NCBI RefSeq assembly: GCF_001577835.2
Contig: NC_029527.1
Coordinates: forward strand, 15,433,424-15,497,423
DNA: 64,000 bases
Origin: Coturnix japonica
Taxonomy: Eukaryota > Chordata > Aves > Galliformes > Phasianidae
Reading direction: 5' to 3'
Shown here: positions 1-14,000 of the stretch, in pieces
Layout of the letters: every line of letters begins with the position of its first letter
Numbering within the stretch: position 1 is the first letter of the stretch
Made by a program: the position numbers and the translations under genes
The notes under the pieces: model-generated
Seen by the model: only the letters and a program-made list of their open reading frames with translations
Told to the model about the DNA's origin: nothing
The model's database searches: none

Positions 1-2173
1 CTTCCAGAAATGGTTTGTGTCAGCAGCTGATGCACGGAAAATCTCATGCAGATATTATTTTCTCATAAGAGTATAATTTTTCTGGGCTTTGGTGGTGTTA
101 ATGGTCCTGTTTGCCAGAGCTCTGGAGTTTTTGCTGTAGGTAGAGGGTGATGGCTTGTCCTCGCTGGGAGAGAACTGTTGGTGAGGATGATGGAGGCAGT
201 GCTTCCAGCCTGACTACTCAGCCTGCTGCCGTGCCTCCCTTTCGGCTAGGAGAAGCCGCTCAGTCTTTGTGCCTCTGGGCTCCAGTAACTGCCGTGGAAG
301 GATGAGCATAGCAAATATTTCACTGAGCATTAGGTAGGCTGAATTGAGTAGTGGCTCTGAAGCACCTGCTGCTTCCTTATGCAAGGTTTCCTCCGTGCTG
401 GGTATGGTGCTTCTTGGTGAGGAGCTGTGTGTCTGGACGGACAGCTGTGTGCAAATGTTTTAGTTTTCCTTGGGTGTTTTGCATGAGTGCTTTGCTCCTC
501 CACCCAAGCCAGCGAAGAGCTGTTCCAGGAGGAGGAGAGCCTGCTCCATGCCAAGTGTTTGCACACTCAGAGCTCTCTGCAGTAGGTATGTGCTGAGCAC
601 CAACACCCCTTCTTGCTTGTGCTGCTCTTGTGTTCTGTGACAAATGACCAGCTTAGTCTGCAAAAATAAACTGTGAGGCTAAAGGGCTGCGCTAAAAGGG
701 GATTCCCTTGGGGATTGGTCTTCATTTCTCACCAAAATCAGTGGGAAATTGGCTCTTTGCACCATTGGACCCTCCAGATGCGCACAGTCTTCCCATGCAG
801 CTCAAATTATTGCCTCATGTCTGAGGAATGAAAGCTGTAAAAATGAGCTTTGCTTTGCTTTGCTCGGATTTGCTTCCTCAAATATTTATTTTCGTGACAC
901 GTTTGCTCTTACTGTATTTATTTTAATTTTGTGTATAATGAAAAAAGAGCAGAAAGGGAGAGAAGACAAAAGGTTTCTATTCTTTGAAATTCATGACAGC
1001 CTGCTCTTTTGCTTCAGGGTCCCTAGCTGTGTTTGTGTTTGGTTTTCATTTGTTTCTTCCTGTTACCATCATCCCTTAAGAAAGACGTTTTGTAGAGAAC
1101 TGTTCTTAGATAACCCAGGGATACTTTTATATCTGAATTATGACCGTAGGCTTCTCTATAAACAATTTACATGAAGTCTCTAATAGCTGTAAATGCTCCT
1201 TTCTTTTCTATTCACTCCTTCAGAATGGGATTTCATCAGTTCCAGACTTGTCCTAAAAATTTCCAGGCAAAAAGGAGGATGATGACAGAGCACAGCTTTT
1301 GCGTTGATAGTCGTTAATGTGTTCTGGGTACTGTATTATTTATCTGGACTGCTCTGCCATTGCAGATAAATAGTTTGTTGAGAAAGAAAATAGCAGGAAT
1401 AACTTAGGATGGCTGGGTGTTAGGATGAATTGGTGACTGGTTTACACTGAGTTCAATGAGTTTGCATTGTATCCTATCTTAGGGATCAAGAGCACACAGG
1501 ACAAAAGGCCTTGGCCGTCCCATGTTGGGCCATTCACCGCCTCAGTTCAAACACTTCATCCTTGGCCTCTAGTTCCACATAAAATGCATTTCCAGGAAAG
1601 CTGCTGGGAACTTTTCTACTGGACTAAATGGAGCAGGTTTTTTACCTTGGTTTGTTCTGAGCAAATACACTTCTTACCTGAAAATTAATTATAGTGAGTT
1701 TGCTGTTAAGAGAGCTGCCAGTTGTCATGGATAAGTAAGGCCTTATCTAATGCCTGCTTTCACCAAGAGAAAGACATGTACTAAATTAAATGGGCTTTGA
1801 CTGAGGCTCCAAATTATCTCGGACTTTCCTGTGAACCATGAAAAGACAAGTAGTTATAGACAAATAAGTATCGTAGCAGATGTTGGTGGTAATGTAAATC
1901 AAAACTAACAGGTCCTGGACAAGAAGTCGCGTACCATTACAAGGCTGTCTGCATTGTGTGGCAGTCAGTACCATTTATGCGGTTGGATGGATGGTCAAAT
2001 TAAAGCCCCTGTGATGCCATTCCCACAAACATTCTGTCCATTTCACACCAATTCCCAGTCATGTGGAAGTGTCCAGAGTCATAGCTGCTCTCATGTGCTT
2101 TCTTAGGTGAAGTCCAACCTTGGGAGATGGTGTTCTGGATGCATGGAGGGATATTTCGAATGGCCTGAAGATA

Positions 2174-2199
2174 AGGGGTTAGGGGTTAGGGGTTAGGGT
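2174..2199 (+). repeat. Short telomere-like run (GGGGTTA)3
   Basis: Three tandem GGGGTTA units followed by GGGT. The unit has one extra G relative to the vertebrate TTAGGG repeat, so this is telomere-like rather than a true interstitial telomere. Confidence 0.75.
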
Positions 2200-5100
2200 C
2201 CTCTTGTCCTCTCCCCAGGTATATGCCAGAGGCCATCACAGGTGTGGATGGAGATCTGTGATGCCCACATTGACCTCTCTGCCTACTTTAATGGGGATTA
2301 ATGTTATACAGCAGACAGCTCTAACCTTACTGTTATTAATTTACACTGCACAAAGGCTGCAGCCGCACTTGCGAGAACAACCTATGGCCATGGAGTTATT
2401 ATTAGCAGGGGAGTGAGGCAGCCCATCCTTCATGGTGATGGGCAGGTGGTGGTGAGTGGTGCCTTGGCTCAGGGAGGGCTGGGAGCAGTAAATCCTCCCT
2501 GGCAGCCAGGATGTACGTCCAGACCTGGCAGCATTTCTAAATCCTTCCATGTTTTCTGAAAGAGCCTAATGGGTAATAGTGCCGTTATGAGATCATTTTA
2601 ATAATCCTAGTCACTGCTTCATTGCATGGGTAGTATTATTAAAACGGTAAACTGCTACAAAGGCATGCAATAGAAGCAGTAATAATTGGATAAATAATAC
2701 GGTTTCTGGAATCATTTACATTTGCAGTAGAGTTGTGGCATGAAGTAAAGTTGCTGTTAGGCTAAAAATTGCTCTCCATGTTCCTGCCTATGAATGTAAT
2801 GGCTGAGCAAACACGTTGCTGAGAATCAAGGCTGGGCTGCCCAGTGCCATTCCCTTCCTCCTCTGCTTCCAGCCCCAGCTCAGAGGAAGGACAATGAGCC
2901 ATTCATCATGTAGGCTGAAATGCACTGTTTCTCACAGGTGCCTTTAACCTAAATCTTCTCTCAGAAGACGGATTATCTCTTAGAAGAACTCTGGCACCAC
3001 AGTCCCTTTTCAATAGTCATGTCAACCGCTGCCACAAAGGCTGTACATGAAGGGATCAATGGTAGTTTTATCTCAAATTGCACTCTGTGTGTATTTCTTC
3101 CAGCTGACATTCATTTAAATGCTTGCTCTAAGACATCTTTTCTCCCTGAATAGAAAAAGGACAGGACATCCTGAGCATTGTTTCCTGGGGGGAAAAAAAT
3201 TAAAAATATTCACTTGGTGAAGCATGAAATATTTCAGATGTCTGTGTTTAATCAACAGTGAAAGCAAGTGTAGTTGTGCTTGTATTTCATAAATTAAAAT
3301 GCTGGAGTGATCAGATAAGAAGCAACATACCTTGCTTCATTTCAGCAGAGCAAATGAAACTATCTGAGATATTAAAAAAAGCAAACAAAACCAACAAACT
3401 TTATGGCTACTTTGCTCCCAAGAAGGAATCCATCTGTAAGCTGCAGTCCAGCAGTTCTGCTGCTCATGTCCCCTGGGAGGAGAACCACCGCTGTCACACA
3501 GCCTGCTGTATGCACTGCCTCTGTCGTCCATTCATATTCCACATTTCCACCCGCTGAAGAGAAAAATAGAGGGCATGCTGACAAGAATATATTGAGGGAT
3601 ACCTGCAGCATCATCTGTCCGGTGCAGATCTTCTGTTGGTGATGCTGGGACTCTATGAGTGAGTAAATAATTCACTGTGAGAAGGTTAGCCCCGGAGCAC
3701 ACTGCTTACCCTGCTGAGGCTCACACTTGGTGCTGGCCAAGCATGGATGGGGGTTATTCAGCCCTGGCTCTGCAGTGCTGGTCTCTTTGGTTCCTGGACC
3801 CACACAGAGAAGGTGTTAAAGTAATGGTGGTAGGGCTGGGGTTTTTAAGCGACTCCTCTATTGCACAGGGCTGGCCTGAGCAGCAGCTCATGGGCTTGTT
3901 CGTGTAGAGGCAAGGGGTGCAGTCAGACAGACAAAGGTCAGATTTCCTTGGAGCTGGGCTGGAGGTAATTACTGATGAGAAGTTTTATTATGTGCTCAGG
4001 GAGTTCTGCAGTTTACACACATTGTTCGTATTCCAAACAAGGGCTTGAGCTCTTTTTACTAAGTCGGTGATAAAACTCTTGCTGATCTCTCTGGGACGTG
4101 TTATCACTAAATGCATGTTACTCACTGAGAAATATCTTTCTGCTCCTGGGAATTCTGCCCAGCAATGAGAAGTGGATCCATGAATTGGACCTACTGTGCT
4201 CGATTCAGGTTGGAGCTGGCTGATGGGTCACTGAACCAATACAGTAGAGGTATCACTGTTGGAAAGCAGAGGAGAATAGGTTAAGGCACCAATCTGTAAA
4301 AGATCAGATCTGCATGATTAGTTCCTCTTACTGCTGCTGTGGTTAGCTGTGGCAGGGAACCCAGAGCACTCAACAGCAAGTCAATAGCTCCTTTTGGTTT
4401 GGAGTGGTTCAGAGAGGTGCATACTCAGCAGCCAACACTTTATTCTGCAGTAATGCATGTCTATGGGAAATGTGCTTTAAGTCTTCCTAGCCATCTTACT
4501 AGAAGACGTTTTGAGGGTGTATTTTGGATGAGAAGAAAGGAAGTGTGCTGTGCAGTGCTTCATTTAATTTGAACTTTGTGTCTTAGAAGGACTTGTTCAA
4601 CCAAACTGCTAAGAGTGGTTGATCAAGGGATGTTTGCTTTCAAGGCAATTAGCGGTTTGAGAGCTTTCGATGGCCTGAAATGAGCCTTTCTTCCCACTTA
4701 ATGAAGATATGTCTGCAAAGGAAATTTGTGAAGTAGCAAAATCAGAGACAGTCATTCCTGCTTTCTCAACAAACCAATTCCAAGTGTTAAAATAATTACT
4801 TGCTAACTTCCAGCACATTGGATGAAAATTAAGGGACAAAACACTCCATGTAGAAAAGCGCCTTCAGCAAAAAGAACCACATCACCATAAGGCCTCCTAA
4901 CCACTGACTCACAGTAGGATTTTAATGATCTGATTTGTTTGAAAAGAAACCCAAGAGTTAACTTGCACAGTTGTTTGTCATTCTTGATGCCGATCATTGG
5001 CAAGAGTGTGCAGGGAATCAATTAGCTGTCAGAGCAGAATTCAGTGTGCATGGAGATCCACTGGGGATTGGCTTTGGAGAACTTGGTGCAAGTCCCAACT

Positions 5101-6241
5101 TTGCAGTGTTGTGTTATCAGAATAAACCCAGCCATCTGTGGCTTTCTGCTTAGAGGTGGAAGGAAACAGCACAATCTCCCCGTGATGTGCAAGAGCCTAT
5201 GGGGGATTTACTGACCTCATCCAGAGGTCATTCCTAAAACCATCCAGTCCATATTAACTATTTAACACTGGGAATGTAAATAGGCACTTAATGGGAAACC
5301 AATAGCAGCAGAAATATAGAGATAGAAAAGGTATGAAAAATTGAAATTAAAACTAGTTTCATCCACAGGTACAGTTAAAATTACCCGTGGAGGAGATTAT
5401 CCTGCAAACAGTTTTTAGCCACGTGGATAAAAAATAAGTAAAAATAAAATCTCAACTGTAGGGAAATGCAGTCTGTGGTATCACTTTTTTTGTCAGATTT
5501 GTTGAGATGGCAAAATGCTGAGGGAGCAAGTGGCTGGCGGGCAAGGCCAGCACAGTGTGGTCCTTCTTGGGCTGGAGCATCTTGCTGAGCTTGTTTCTGT
5601 CCTTTATATTGATTTGAATTTTAATGCCTGCCAAGGGCACCTTCAGCCTTCAGAAAGGCACTGTTGTTTCCAAAGACCTGAAATTGATAACAGCAGTAAG
5701 TAATTCCTTGGGAGCTGCTGGTGCTACTGCTGCCCAGGCTCCTGCACTAGAGGCCAGTATGGCAAGTCCTGCGCTCCAGTGCACCTTTAATGTAATACGT
5801 GCATTGATTTGTGCCAACATAGTGGTGAAGATAAGAGACAAGTAGCTATATACTACTCTCTTCCAATTATTGAGCTGGAGCAACTGCTACAGAAGCAAAT
5901 ACATGTCACTGGACTCCTGCAAAAATAAATTACAATAGTGAATGCTACTGACTGCAACAATTTGGAGACCTATAAGCCAGTTGAGAAACTTCTATTAATA
6001 TCACTGTTATTGACGTGTGAAATATAACCTCTGCCCCTGGTTTCTGCCAGCTGGTCTCATGTTGTGCTGCTGCAAAAGCAGGTCAGGGAGAGGCCAGGAT
6101 TGAGGTTTGGGAGCATCCTGTACTCTCTGTCTCTCACTCACTCTCCACCATTGTTGGAAAGATACAAGCGATCATATCTTTTCAAGCAGCTCTGTTTGTA
6201 CTCATCAAGAGAGCGTGGTGTGACAGAAAGCACCAACTGCT

Positions 6242-6435
6242 CAGGTGCTGGAATGGGCTGCCCAGTGAGGTGCTGGAGTCCCATCCCTGTAGGTGTTCAA
6301 AGGATGTTTAGGTGTTGTACTGAGGGCCATGGTTTAGTGGGAGCTATTGGTGATGTGTGGATGGTTGGACTGGAGGACCTTGGAAGTCTTCTCCAACCTT
6401 GATGGTTCTATGATTCTGTGACTCTCTGACTCTGT
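6242..6435 (+). mobile_element. CR1 LINE 3' fragment
   Basis: Matches the typical chicken CR1 3' region: GGAATGGGCTGCCCAGTGAG, GTTGGACTGGAGGACCTTGG, CTTCTCCAACCTTGATGGTT and a terminal TCTATGATTCTG motif. Truncated at its 5' end, with no reverse transcriptase coding. The 8-bp-type terminal repeat shows plus orientation. Confidence 0.85.
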
Positions 6436-7954
6436 CACTGCCCTACATGAAGGTGTGTCCCTGGAGTCTCCATTCACTGTGCTGGCTGTGACCTGCTGGA
6501 GCCTGCTTGGTTCCTGTGCTGGTGGGGATGGGTGTCCTTTGCTGTTTCTCTATACCCAGTGTCACCCCATGGCAGCACATTAGGGCTGTGGTTTCAACTC
6601 ATGGGGTCTGCTGCTATGTGCTGCCCAGCTTCTATGCAGCTCCTCACCTGGCCAGGGCCTCTCGAGCATTTTTGTGATGCCTGTAGCCATTGCCTGCTTA
6701 AATTCCTTTTGTCCTAATTTCTCAATCCTGTTGCTCAGAGCTTGATTGGCATTAAGGATGCAGGAAGGCTTATTCATTTTCTTTCAAATTAGTTAAATTA
6801 GGAAATAATTGAGCAGGAGAAGGTGGGAATTAATATGAGATTTTCAGTGCAGGTCTGAAAGTGGCTGAAGGGCAGAAAACAGATTGTGCTTCAGGACATG
6901 ATACTGAGCAGACAGCCACGTGTTCTGCTAAGAGAGACAGTGTTAGGCTGGAGGGAAGGTTTCCCTGGAGTTCTGAAGATCATTTTTGGGTGTCTTCAAA
7001 TAATTGTATTTTCTGTGGTTGCTATACACCGAGGTAAGAACGTACTAATTAAAAAGAAAATGACCAAAATGTAATAGAGGGAGCGCTGAAGTGCTTTGAG
7101 TAATAAAAAGATGAAGTCGGTGCAGAGTCCTGCTCGTAGAGACAACAGGCAGAAATTAGCTGCTAAATGGGAAAAAGAGACTTTCCGACTGGAAATGTGA
7201 GAGGGGATGGAAGGACGTGGCTGCCTGCAGGTGTGACACACTGCTCATCCAGGGCAGGAGCAGAAAGCAGCGGTGCATGCTGTGTGTGTCTGTGCCCATT
7301 TGCCTTATGGTTGCAGCAGCTGGACGTCTCACGGTCCTGGAGGTAAGGAGTCCTTGGAAACTGAGAGAGAAACTTGTTATTTTCGTCCACTGGGGTGCGT
7401 TTGCAGTGATAAGGTGACAGCCCCCAATGAACCACCACTGTCACCAGCAGTGAGCTCAGCGGGACCACACAGCGCTGTACTCACTTCCTCAGGGCTCAAG
7501 GCATTCACGTTGGATGGGATTTACAGGGGATCAGGATTTTTGCTTTTGTTGACTTAAAGCAGAGCACAAGAAGACAGATTTGGGGAGGAGAAACCTGGAC
7601 CCTCACTGAAAAGCCCCCAGATCTGTGCATCTCCAGCTGCAGCCCACGCAGTGCATGTTGCAGGGTTGTCCTGTAGTGCTGAGCATCAAAGCACAGTCTT
7701 GTGTAAAACCTACAGGAGCTGTGTGTGTAAATCAGAGCTGCCTTCAAGTAAAGACACCGAAAATTCATGTAAATGATGCATTCAGTATTTATGAATTGCG
7801 TCCTCAGAGGTTTCTGCCAGCTTAACTCACTCTGCAGCGGACAGTGGACTGTGCTGTTCAGGCTGTTAATAATTAATGCAGGCTGGGAAGAGCAGTCTGT
7901 GAACGTGGTGTGTAAGTAACATAACGTGTGTCCTGTGCCCCACTGTCTCTCCAG

Positions 7955-8082
7955 AATCACCATTTTGGATGACGGCAGCCTCCGAATTGTCAACGTCACC
8001 AAGTCAGACACGGGGAGCTACACCTGCGTGGCCACCAACCACTTTGGGACAGCAAGCAGCACCGGCAGCTTGGTTGTGAAAG
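7955..8082 (+). CDS. CNTN4: CNTN4 exon: end of fifth Ig domain
   Basis: This exon completes an Arg codon begun in the upstream exon and then encodes the F-G strand part of an Ig domain. It contains the [11 protein letters not shown] motif with the disulfide cysteine and an NVT sequon. It ends one base into an Asp codon at a GTAACA donor. Only one residue appears to differ from recalled human CNTN4 (Ser for Asn near LVVK). Confidence 0.95.
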
Positions 8083-11000
8083 GTAACAGTGATGTTCTTT
8101 GTGAGCACTACACAGTGCTGGGCACAGCCTGCTCCTTCACTGCTGACACACATGGGCCTGTGGGTCCTCCAGCAGCCGGGCTCTCTGGATGCACACAGCC
8201 CTGTATGTCAAATGGGGATGCAGTTCTGCAGCTCAGGGGTTTCAGGTGTTTGTTGGTGTGTTCTCAGACTTCTTCCATCCATTATGTGTTTTTAAAGGCA
8301 GAACTCCTAAGGTTTCACAAAGACATTTAAAGTAATGATTTGTTAAACTGAGTGATGCTGACAGATGTTTTAAAGTCATTTGTCCTCTGCTTATGAGTAG
8401 TCCTATGTCTGAGGAATTACTATAGACAGTGAGTGTATGGATTATTACACTTATAACTACTCTCCTTCTCCGTCTTATCTCGGGGAAAAGCTCTCTTGGA
8501 TAACACATTGGGAAAGACTGATTGCAAAGCAATAAATCAATCACGGAGCTCTGTTGCTGTCAGTTTTCATTCTCCCATGTTTTGGCACTGATGGATAGCA
8601 TTTGGTTAGAGGGTCTCCCCATCAATTATTTCTGTGGTGGATAGGGAATACTTTAAAATGTTTCAGTGCAAGTTTTAATCCGTGTTTTTTTTACAGCCAG
8701 AGCATATTTCAGCAAGTAATGTCAGGCAAGTGCTGATAAAGCTGGTGAAGCCCCGTTGTGATTGTGAGCTGCAGGTGCCAGCAGTACAGCAGCAGCTGTC
8801 ATCCCAGGGCGGAAGGTTTGCCTCTCTGTTAGCTGTCTGCAGTCAGGGAGGTTTGGAAGAGCTTGCGTGGCACTTACCCATGCCCACATCCCATCCTAGC
8901 AAAGCTGGGAGCAGAGGAGTGAGCACAGGGAGGCAGGAGGGTCCTACTGCACCCATACCTACCCATACCCATACTGCACCCATACCATACCATGCCACCA
9001 GATGCCCACACACCCAAGCCTGGCTCTGCAGCTCCTCTGTAGCCAGCTGATGGCATCTGGCACCCTAAAATCCAGTCATTGAGGAAAGGATCATGTTTGC
9101 CCTGAGTCACGCTTCTGTCATCCACACCTTGTCCTTCCTCATTAGCAGTGTGAGCAGGCAGTAACTTAAGTTCTTGGTAACTTGGGATCTTTGTATTCAC
9201 ATGGTTTATACATCGCCTTGCTTCATGGTGGGGTTACAGAGGATTAGCAAGTGCTTTTTTTCTCCCTCAGTGCTCCGTTTTCACTTGGTTCCATTAGCAT
9301 TAATGGAAATGACACGTGTGCATGAAGCAGAGAATACACTCTTTTAAGCCCGGGATGTGGATATTAGCAGCAGACAGAGAAATGCAATTTCAAAGACTAC
9401 CCCATAAAAAGTATAAAAGAGCAGAAACTATTCTGAACTCCAAATGAACTGTGTAAAATACTCTTATTTTATATTGAAATGCTTGAGTTTCTCTGCCCTA
9501 AGTAAAACATGGGCAAGGTTTGACAGAAATATCACTGAATATCTTACCTTAACTCTGTTTTGTGGTATAAAAAAGGCTAATTTATCAGCTGATGAGTTTT
9601 TTGACCTTAAGAATATTCTCTCCTAACTCATCTTATGTCATTGGGTAAAACACCGTGAAGGTCGAAAGGCATTTTTTCGAGCCTTCCTCCGTTCTCCCAT
9701 TAACATTGCAGGGTCTCTCTCTCCTTTTTTAATTCTTTTCTCTCTCAGCAAGAGATGCTGACAGTGTCACAGACAGTGTGGGCAAGGAGGGGAGGAGGAG
9801 GAGAATGTCTGTTACCCCAGAACCAAGGAGCTTAAAATAAACGTCTGGCAAACAACCAGAGAGGGATGAATAAATATTCATATTCTGCATGACTAGACAG
9901 CTTACAAAATATGAAATTCTGATGGGTGCCCATAGGGCTGTGTATTAACATGCTGTTGTCAGAGCTGCTGAGCCTCAGTGGCTTCCTGAACCTGTGAGGT
10001 TGCGTTTTGGGTTTCTTCCATTGGTTTGCTCTCTTCTGGCCTCTGAGACCTAAAATCTTGCAAACTTGCGTGTTGGGTTTGACCTTTAAATTAAAAAGCA
10101 GGATTGAATTTGTAAAGATGGAGGAGAATCCCTCAGACGGCCTTCGGAGCTATGTAAAGCATGACACGTATTTATACGTAGCACTCATAAATATGAATTT
10201 TCCATCTTTCTTTTTCCATTTTTACTGTACTTGAGGCTAAATGTTCAGTTCTTCCAACACGTAGCCTTCCTCAGCACCAGGAGATTACATGACAAAGTGT
10301 ATAAACTGTGCAGTACGAGTTGATTTGTATTTAATGTCATTGTATAATTGGCTAATTCAGAGCAGCTTTGAAATAGGAAGCTCATTTCAAGACACTGCTA
10401 TACAAGCTCTGAGCTCATGAAGCACAAGGAGGGACTGGGGCCAGGGGCTGCCCCTGCAGAGATGTCCCAGCTCTGGTGGAGGCAGAGAAGAACCACTGTG
10501 TGAGTGCTTGGCAGGGTCTGTGATTTCTGCTCTAGTTCTGAAGCACAGTTCTGGTTGTACACGTACATCTCTGACAAGGGTAAGTTCCATCAGTATTATT
10601 TGCCTGTTTCATTATGATGTACTTTTAACATTTTCCTCCTGCCATTAGCTTGTCTTGTTTTGACTGTTATGGGAGGACTCAAAGCAGAAAAAGCAGGAGA
10701 ATTTTTGTTAGCTGGTGTCTGTATCATTTTAGCAGAAAAATAATACAAAGATAATGTCAGTAGGTTATTTTTTCCTCACACTTCAATAGTCTGATTGTCT
10801 TGGCTTTGTCCAGCATGGGGATTGGCATCATTTTCTATGAAATTGCATATTTTCCATTCCATGCGTATTTCTTTATATGGACATCAAATTGGTGCATTGC
10901 ATTTAAAAATGAAAAGATTTATTAAATACTGTAAACTCCATCATCAAAAGGCTTTTCAGAATCTTCAGTGTTATTATCTTCAAGCCCGTTGTAGAAGTGG

Positions 11001-14000
11001 TTGGGCTCATAGTTGAAAAGCAGTCCTGTGCTCATCAATGCAAGTGCAGCCTTTGAGCTCCATACAAGCAGAGTTGTTGGGACGTTGAGGTCTTCTGGCT
11101 CCTCTTACCATCTGTGATTGCTGGGTTTCAGCATGTCAGATTGGTATTGATCTCCGTGGTTTGGAAAATAGTTTGCCTCGCAGCCAAGTGGCTAAAGTGC
11201 ATTTTGTTGTGCTTTGGGTTGTTTTAACAGATAAGGAAGAACTATTATTTTTCATCTTCAGAGATGAAAATGTTGTGCTGTCCATAGATAACTGGTGAGA
11301 GTTTAGTCCTCTATCTCCAAAGCTACACTCCAGTGCAGAGACGTTGCTTTCTAATGGCTGACCATCTGTCCATAGCATCGTATCTCAGAAGTTTTGTTTT
11401 GAATGTGGTTGGTGCTTCACAGTGCAGGGTTTCTTTGGTTTTTTTTTTGTGTTTGAATTCCTACATAACTGAGTCAGCTGGTATGTGCTAACGTGCAATC
11501 AAGTAAGCTTTCTCATGCTCCCTTTCCTACTTCAGTGCCCGATGTCCTCCCGGAGTGCAGGCAGGACATGCTTGAGTTTAGAAAGAAACTTGTTAAATGA
11601 CACTTCTTATTGAAAGCAAAATAGATAATTTATAAAAAAGAGAGGCAGCCTTAAAAATAGTAATCCCAGAGCAGCCATTTAGGGCCATCTGTATAGTATG
11701 GGCTTTTGGAGTGGACCTTGACAGCGCACAAGGTGTGTGCTTCTCCTCACAAAACAAAGAACTCTGAAATAGTCAAAAGTTGTGGTCTTTGTTGTTTTTG
11801 TGATGGCTGCACAGGGTTTCTATATGTGCTCCAGATATGAATGTTCCTTATCTGACTCAACACATCGCTCTAAAAAAATGTCAGGGAGAAAAAGTAAATT
11901 TATACTAAACTGTTGTTTTCCGTAATCTCTATATCAGTTTTATAAGGAAAATAAATATTAAGGATTAGGGAGAACTGCAGACATATGAAAGCACAAATTC
12001 ATTCACAAATGAGGGCATGTTGGTACATTCTCATGGTTATGAAATAAAGCTTATTCCTCAATTTAAAAGTCTTTCTTGACTTCTAGCTCGCATCCAGTAG
12101 AAAATGCTTGATTTTAGCAGTTGACAATGAAAGCTATAATCTTTGGCTGTAAAATTACAAACTAACATATTCTGCTCTAATTGGACTATTTCCACTGAAA
12201 CAAATTATTTCTAGGGCATAATTAAGGGTCTTTTATTAGGTTTAAGTAAAATTATTACCCAGGGCACTGCGTGAAAGGCGTGCTTGTAAATGAGAGAGCC
12301 GTGCATCCACTCCTCCCAACCATGGCACCCTGAGGCTTTGGGCACAGTTTGCTGGAGGTCATTAATGAGCATTGGGTGGAAGAGCTCCAGGTAGAAACTG
12401 GTGGGCTTTGGTGGTGAGGGTGACGGAGCACTGGAACAGGCTGCCCAGGGGGGTTGTGGGGTCTCCTTCTCTGGAGTTATTCAAGACCCACCTGGATGCC
12501 GAGCTGTGCGACGTGGTGTAGGGAACCTGCTTTGGCAGGGGGGTTGGACTCGATGAGCTCTGGAGGTCCCTTCCAACCCCTACCTTTCTGTGATTCTGTG
12601 GTCAGTAGATGCTGTCTTACTTCAGGATCCCTGCAGCTTTTAAGGCGCTTCAAATATGGGTTTTAATCGGGTACTTTATTGTTTCAGGCAACCTACAAGT
12701 TCATTTACAGTTGCAAACGACAGCAAACATTACTATATGATGCCCATGCAAAATTGCCTTCTGCAGCAGCAAGGAGCTCATCTTGTGTTTCAAATGAGAC
12801 CTAACTCGGCCATTCATGAATGAACACTGCCACAAGCTCTGTTTCTTATCTGAGATAGGAAAACAAAAAAAAAAGTAGGTCATCTTCTAAGGCCAAAAAC
12901 AGTAAATGGCAAAGATACGTGTGAATGAAATGAACCGTAAAATGCCGGTGGTTCGCACTTAGGGCCAGCTGAATGAAGTTGGGTTTTTTTTCTTGTGAGC
13001 ACTTACTGATCATAACAAATAAAACTTGTAAACACAATATAACTGTTAAGCTTCATTAAATTTGCAGCAGACAATTAATTTTTCCAGGCAATTCAAACGG
13101 TCTTCTGTAGCACTGACTCGGTTTAATTGAACATACTACCACAAGCAGACAATAAGAAATATATTGAAGATATCCATCTGGCTTTCATGGAAAACCTTGT
13201 GCGTTTCACTTTCTGTGGCTGTCACAAGCCTTACTAATTGCCTCATTTTGGCTGTTTTACAGTCAGTGTGATTTAGCCATTAACGTGATAAAAGTCATTG
13301 TATTGAAGAGCGTGATATTAAAAAGCATAGATCTCTAGCCTATCTCTCCTGCCAGTTTTGAAGTTATCTCTGCCATTATTAGAGTTATATTTTTAAAAGG
13401 AGGAATACAAACATCTTGACTTTTATGAAGCTTCTCCAAGTATTTTGACTATCAAATTGTGTGTGTGAAGTTGGTGTGGAATGTGTGGGTAAATGCAGCA
13501 GATTGTTCTCCCTGCTTCCCACCCCACCACCTTCCCTCTCGGCTCTGCATGCTGCAACCTCCAGCCAACCTTCAGGCACAGCAGGAGCTGGAACGGATGG
13601 CTTAAAATAATGCCTTACAAAGCTCAGCAGTTTCTTTTTAGGAAATTTCTTGTCCTCTCCCACACAGAAAAGAAAAGCAAGAAGTTCAGGAGTTGACTCA
13701 GTCATCAATAGAAGATTGGGTTGTTTAGCTCATCATTGAAGATCAAATCCATACATCAGCTGAAAAGGGAGATGACCTTTAGGTTAAACACAGACTCTTA
13801 ATGAGACAAAAGCAGGTTAATTAATGCTTTTCATCAACTTTCTTTAATTTATTTTAACACAATCCATTTCAGAAAGGTTAAAGTATTTCTCCATTTTTGA
13901 ATACAAATGAAAATCCAGCATAAAATGAAACCGTAGATCAAAGACTTCTGATATATATTTTAATCAAAATGCGGTGCAGTAGATGGTGTGTGCTCGTGTA

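Larger units (their letters stand above)
1..7954 (+). other. CNTN4 intron (3' part)
   Basis: No exon, RNA gene or complete transposon is recognised. It holds a TTAGGGG-like run near 2174, a CR1 fragment at 6242-6435 and an A/T-rich block with many ATTA motifs at about 2560-2740. Open frames in it are short, resemble no known protein and lack convincing splice signals in the phase required by the exon at 7955. Confidence 0.7.

Noticed and set aside
1-7954. Upstream CNTN4 exons in the first 8 kb
   Set aside because: No Ig-like translation with splice borders in the required phase was found on the plus strand, so the region is treated as intron.
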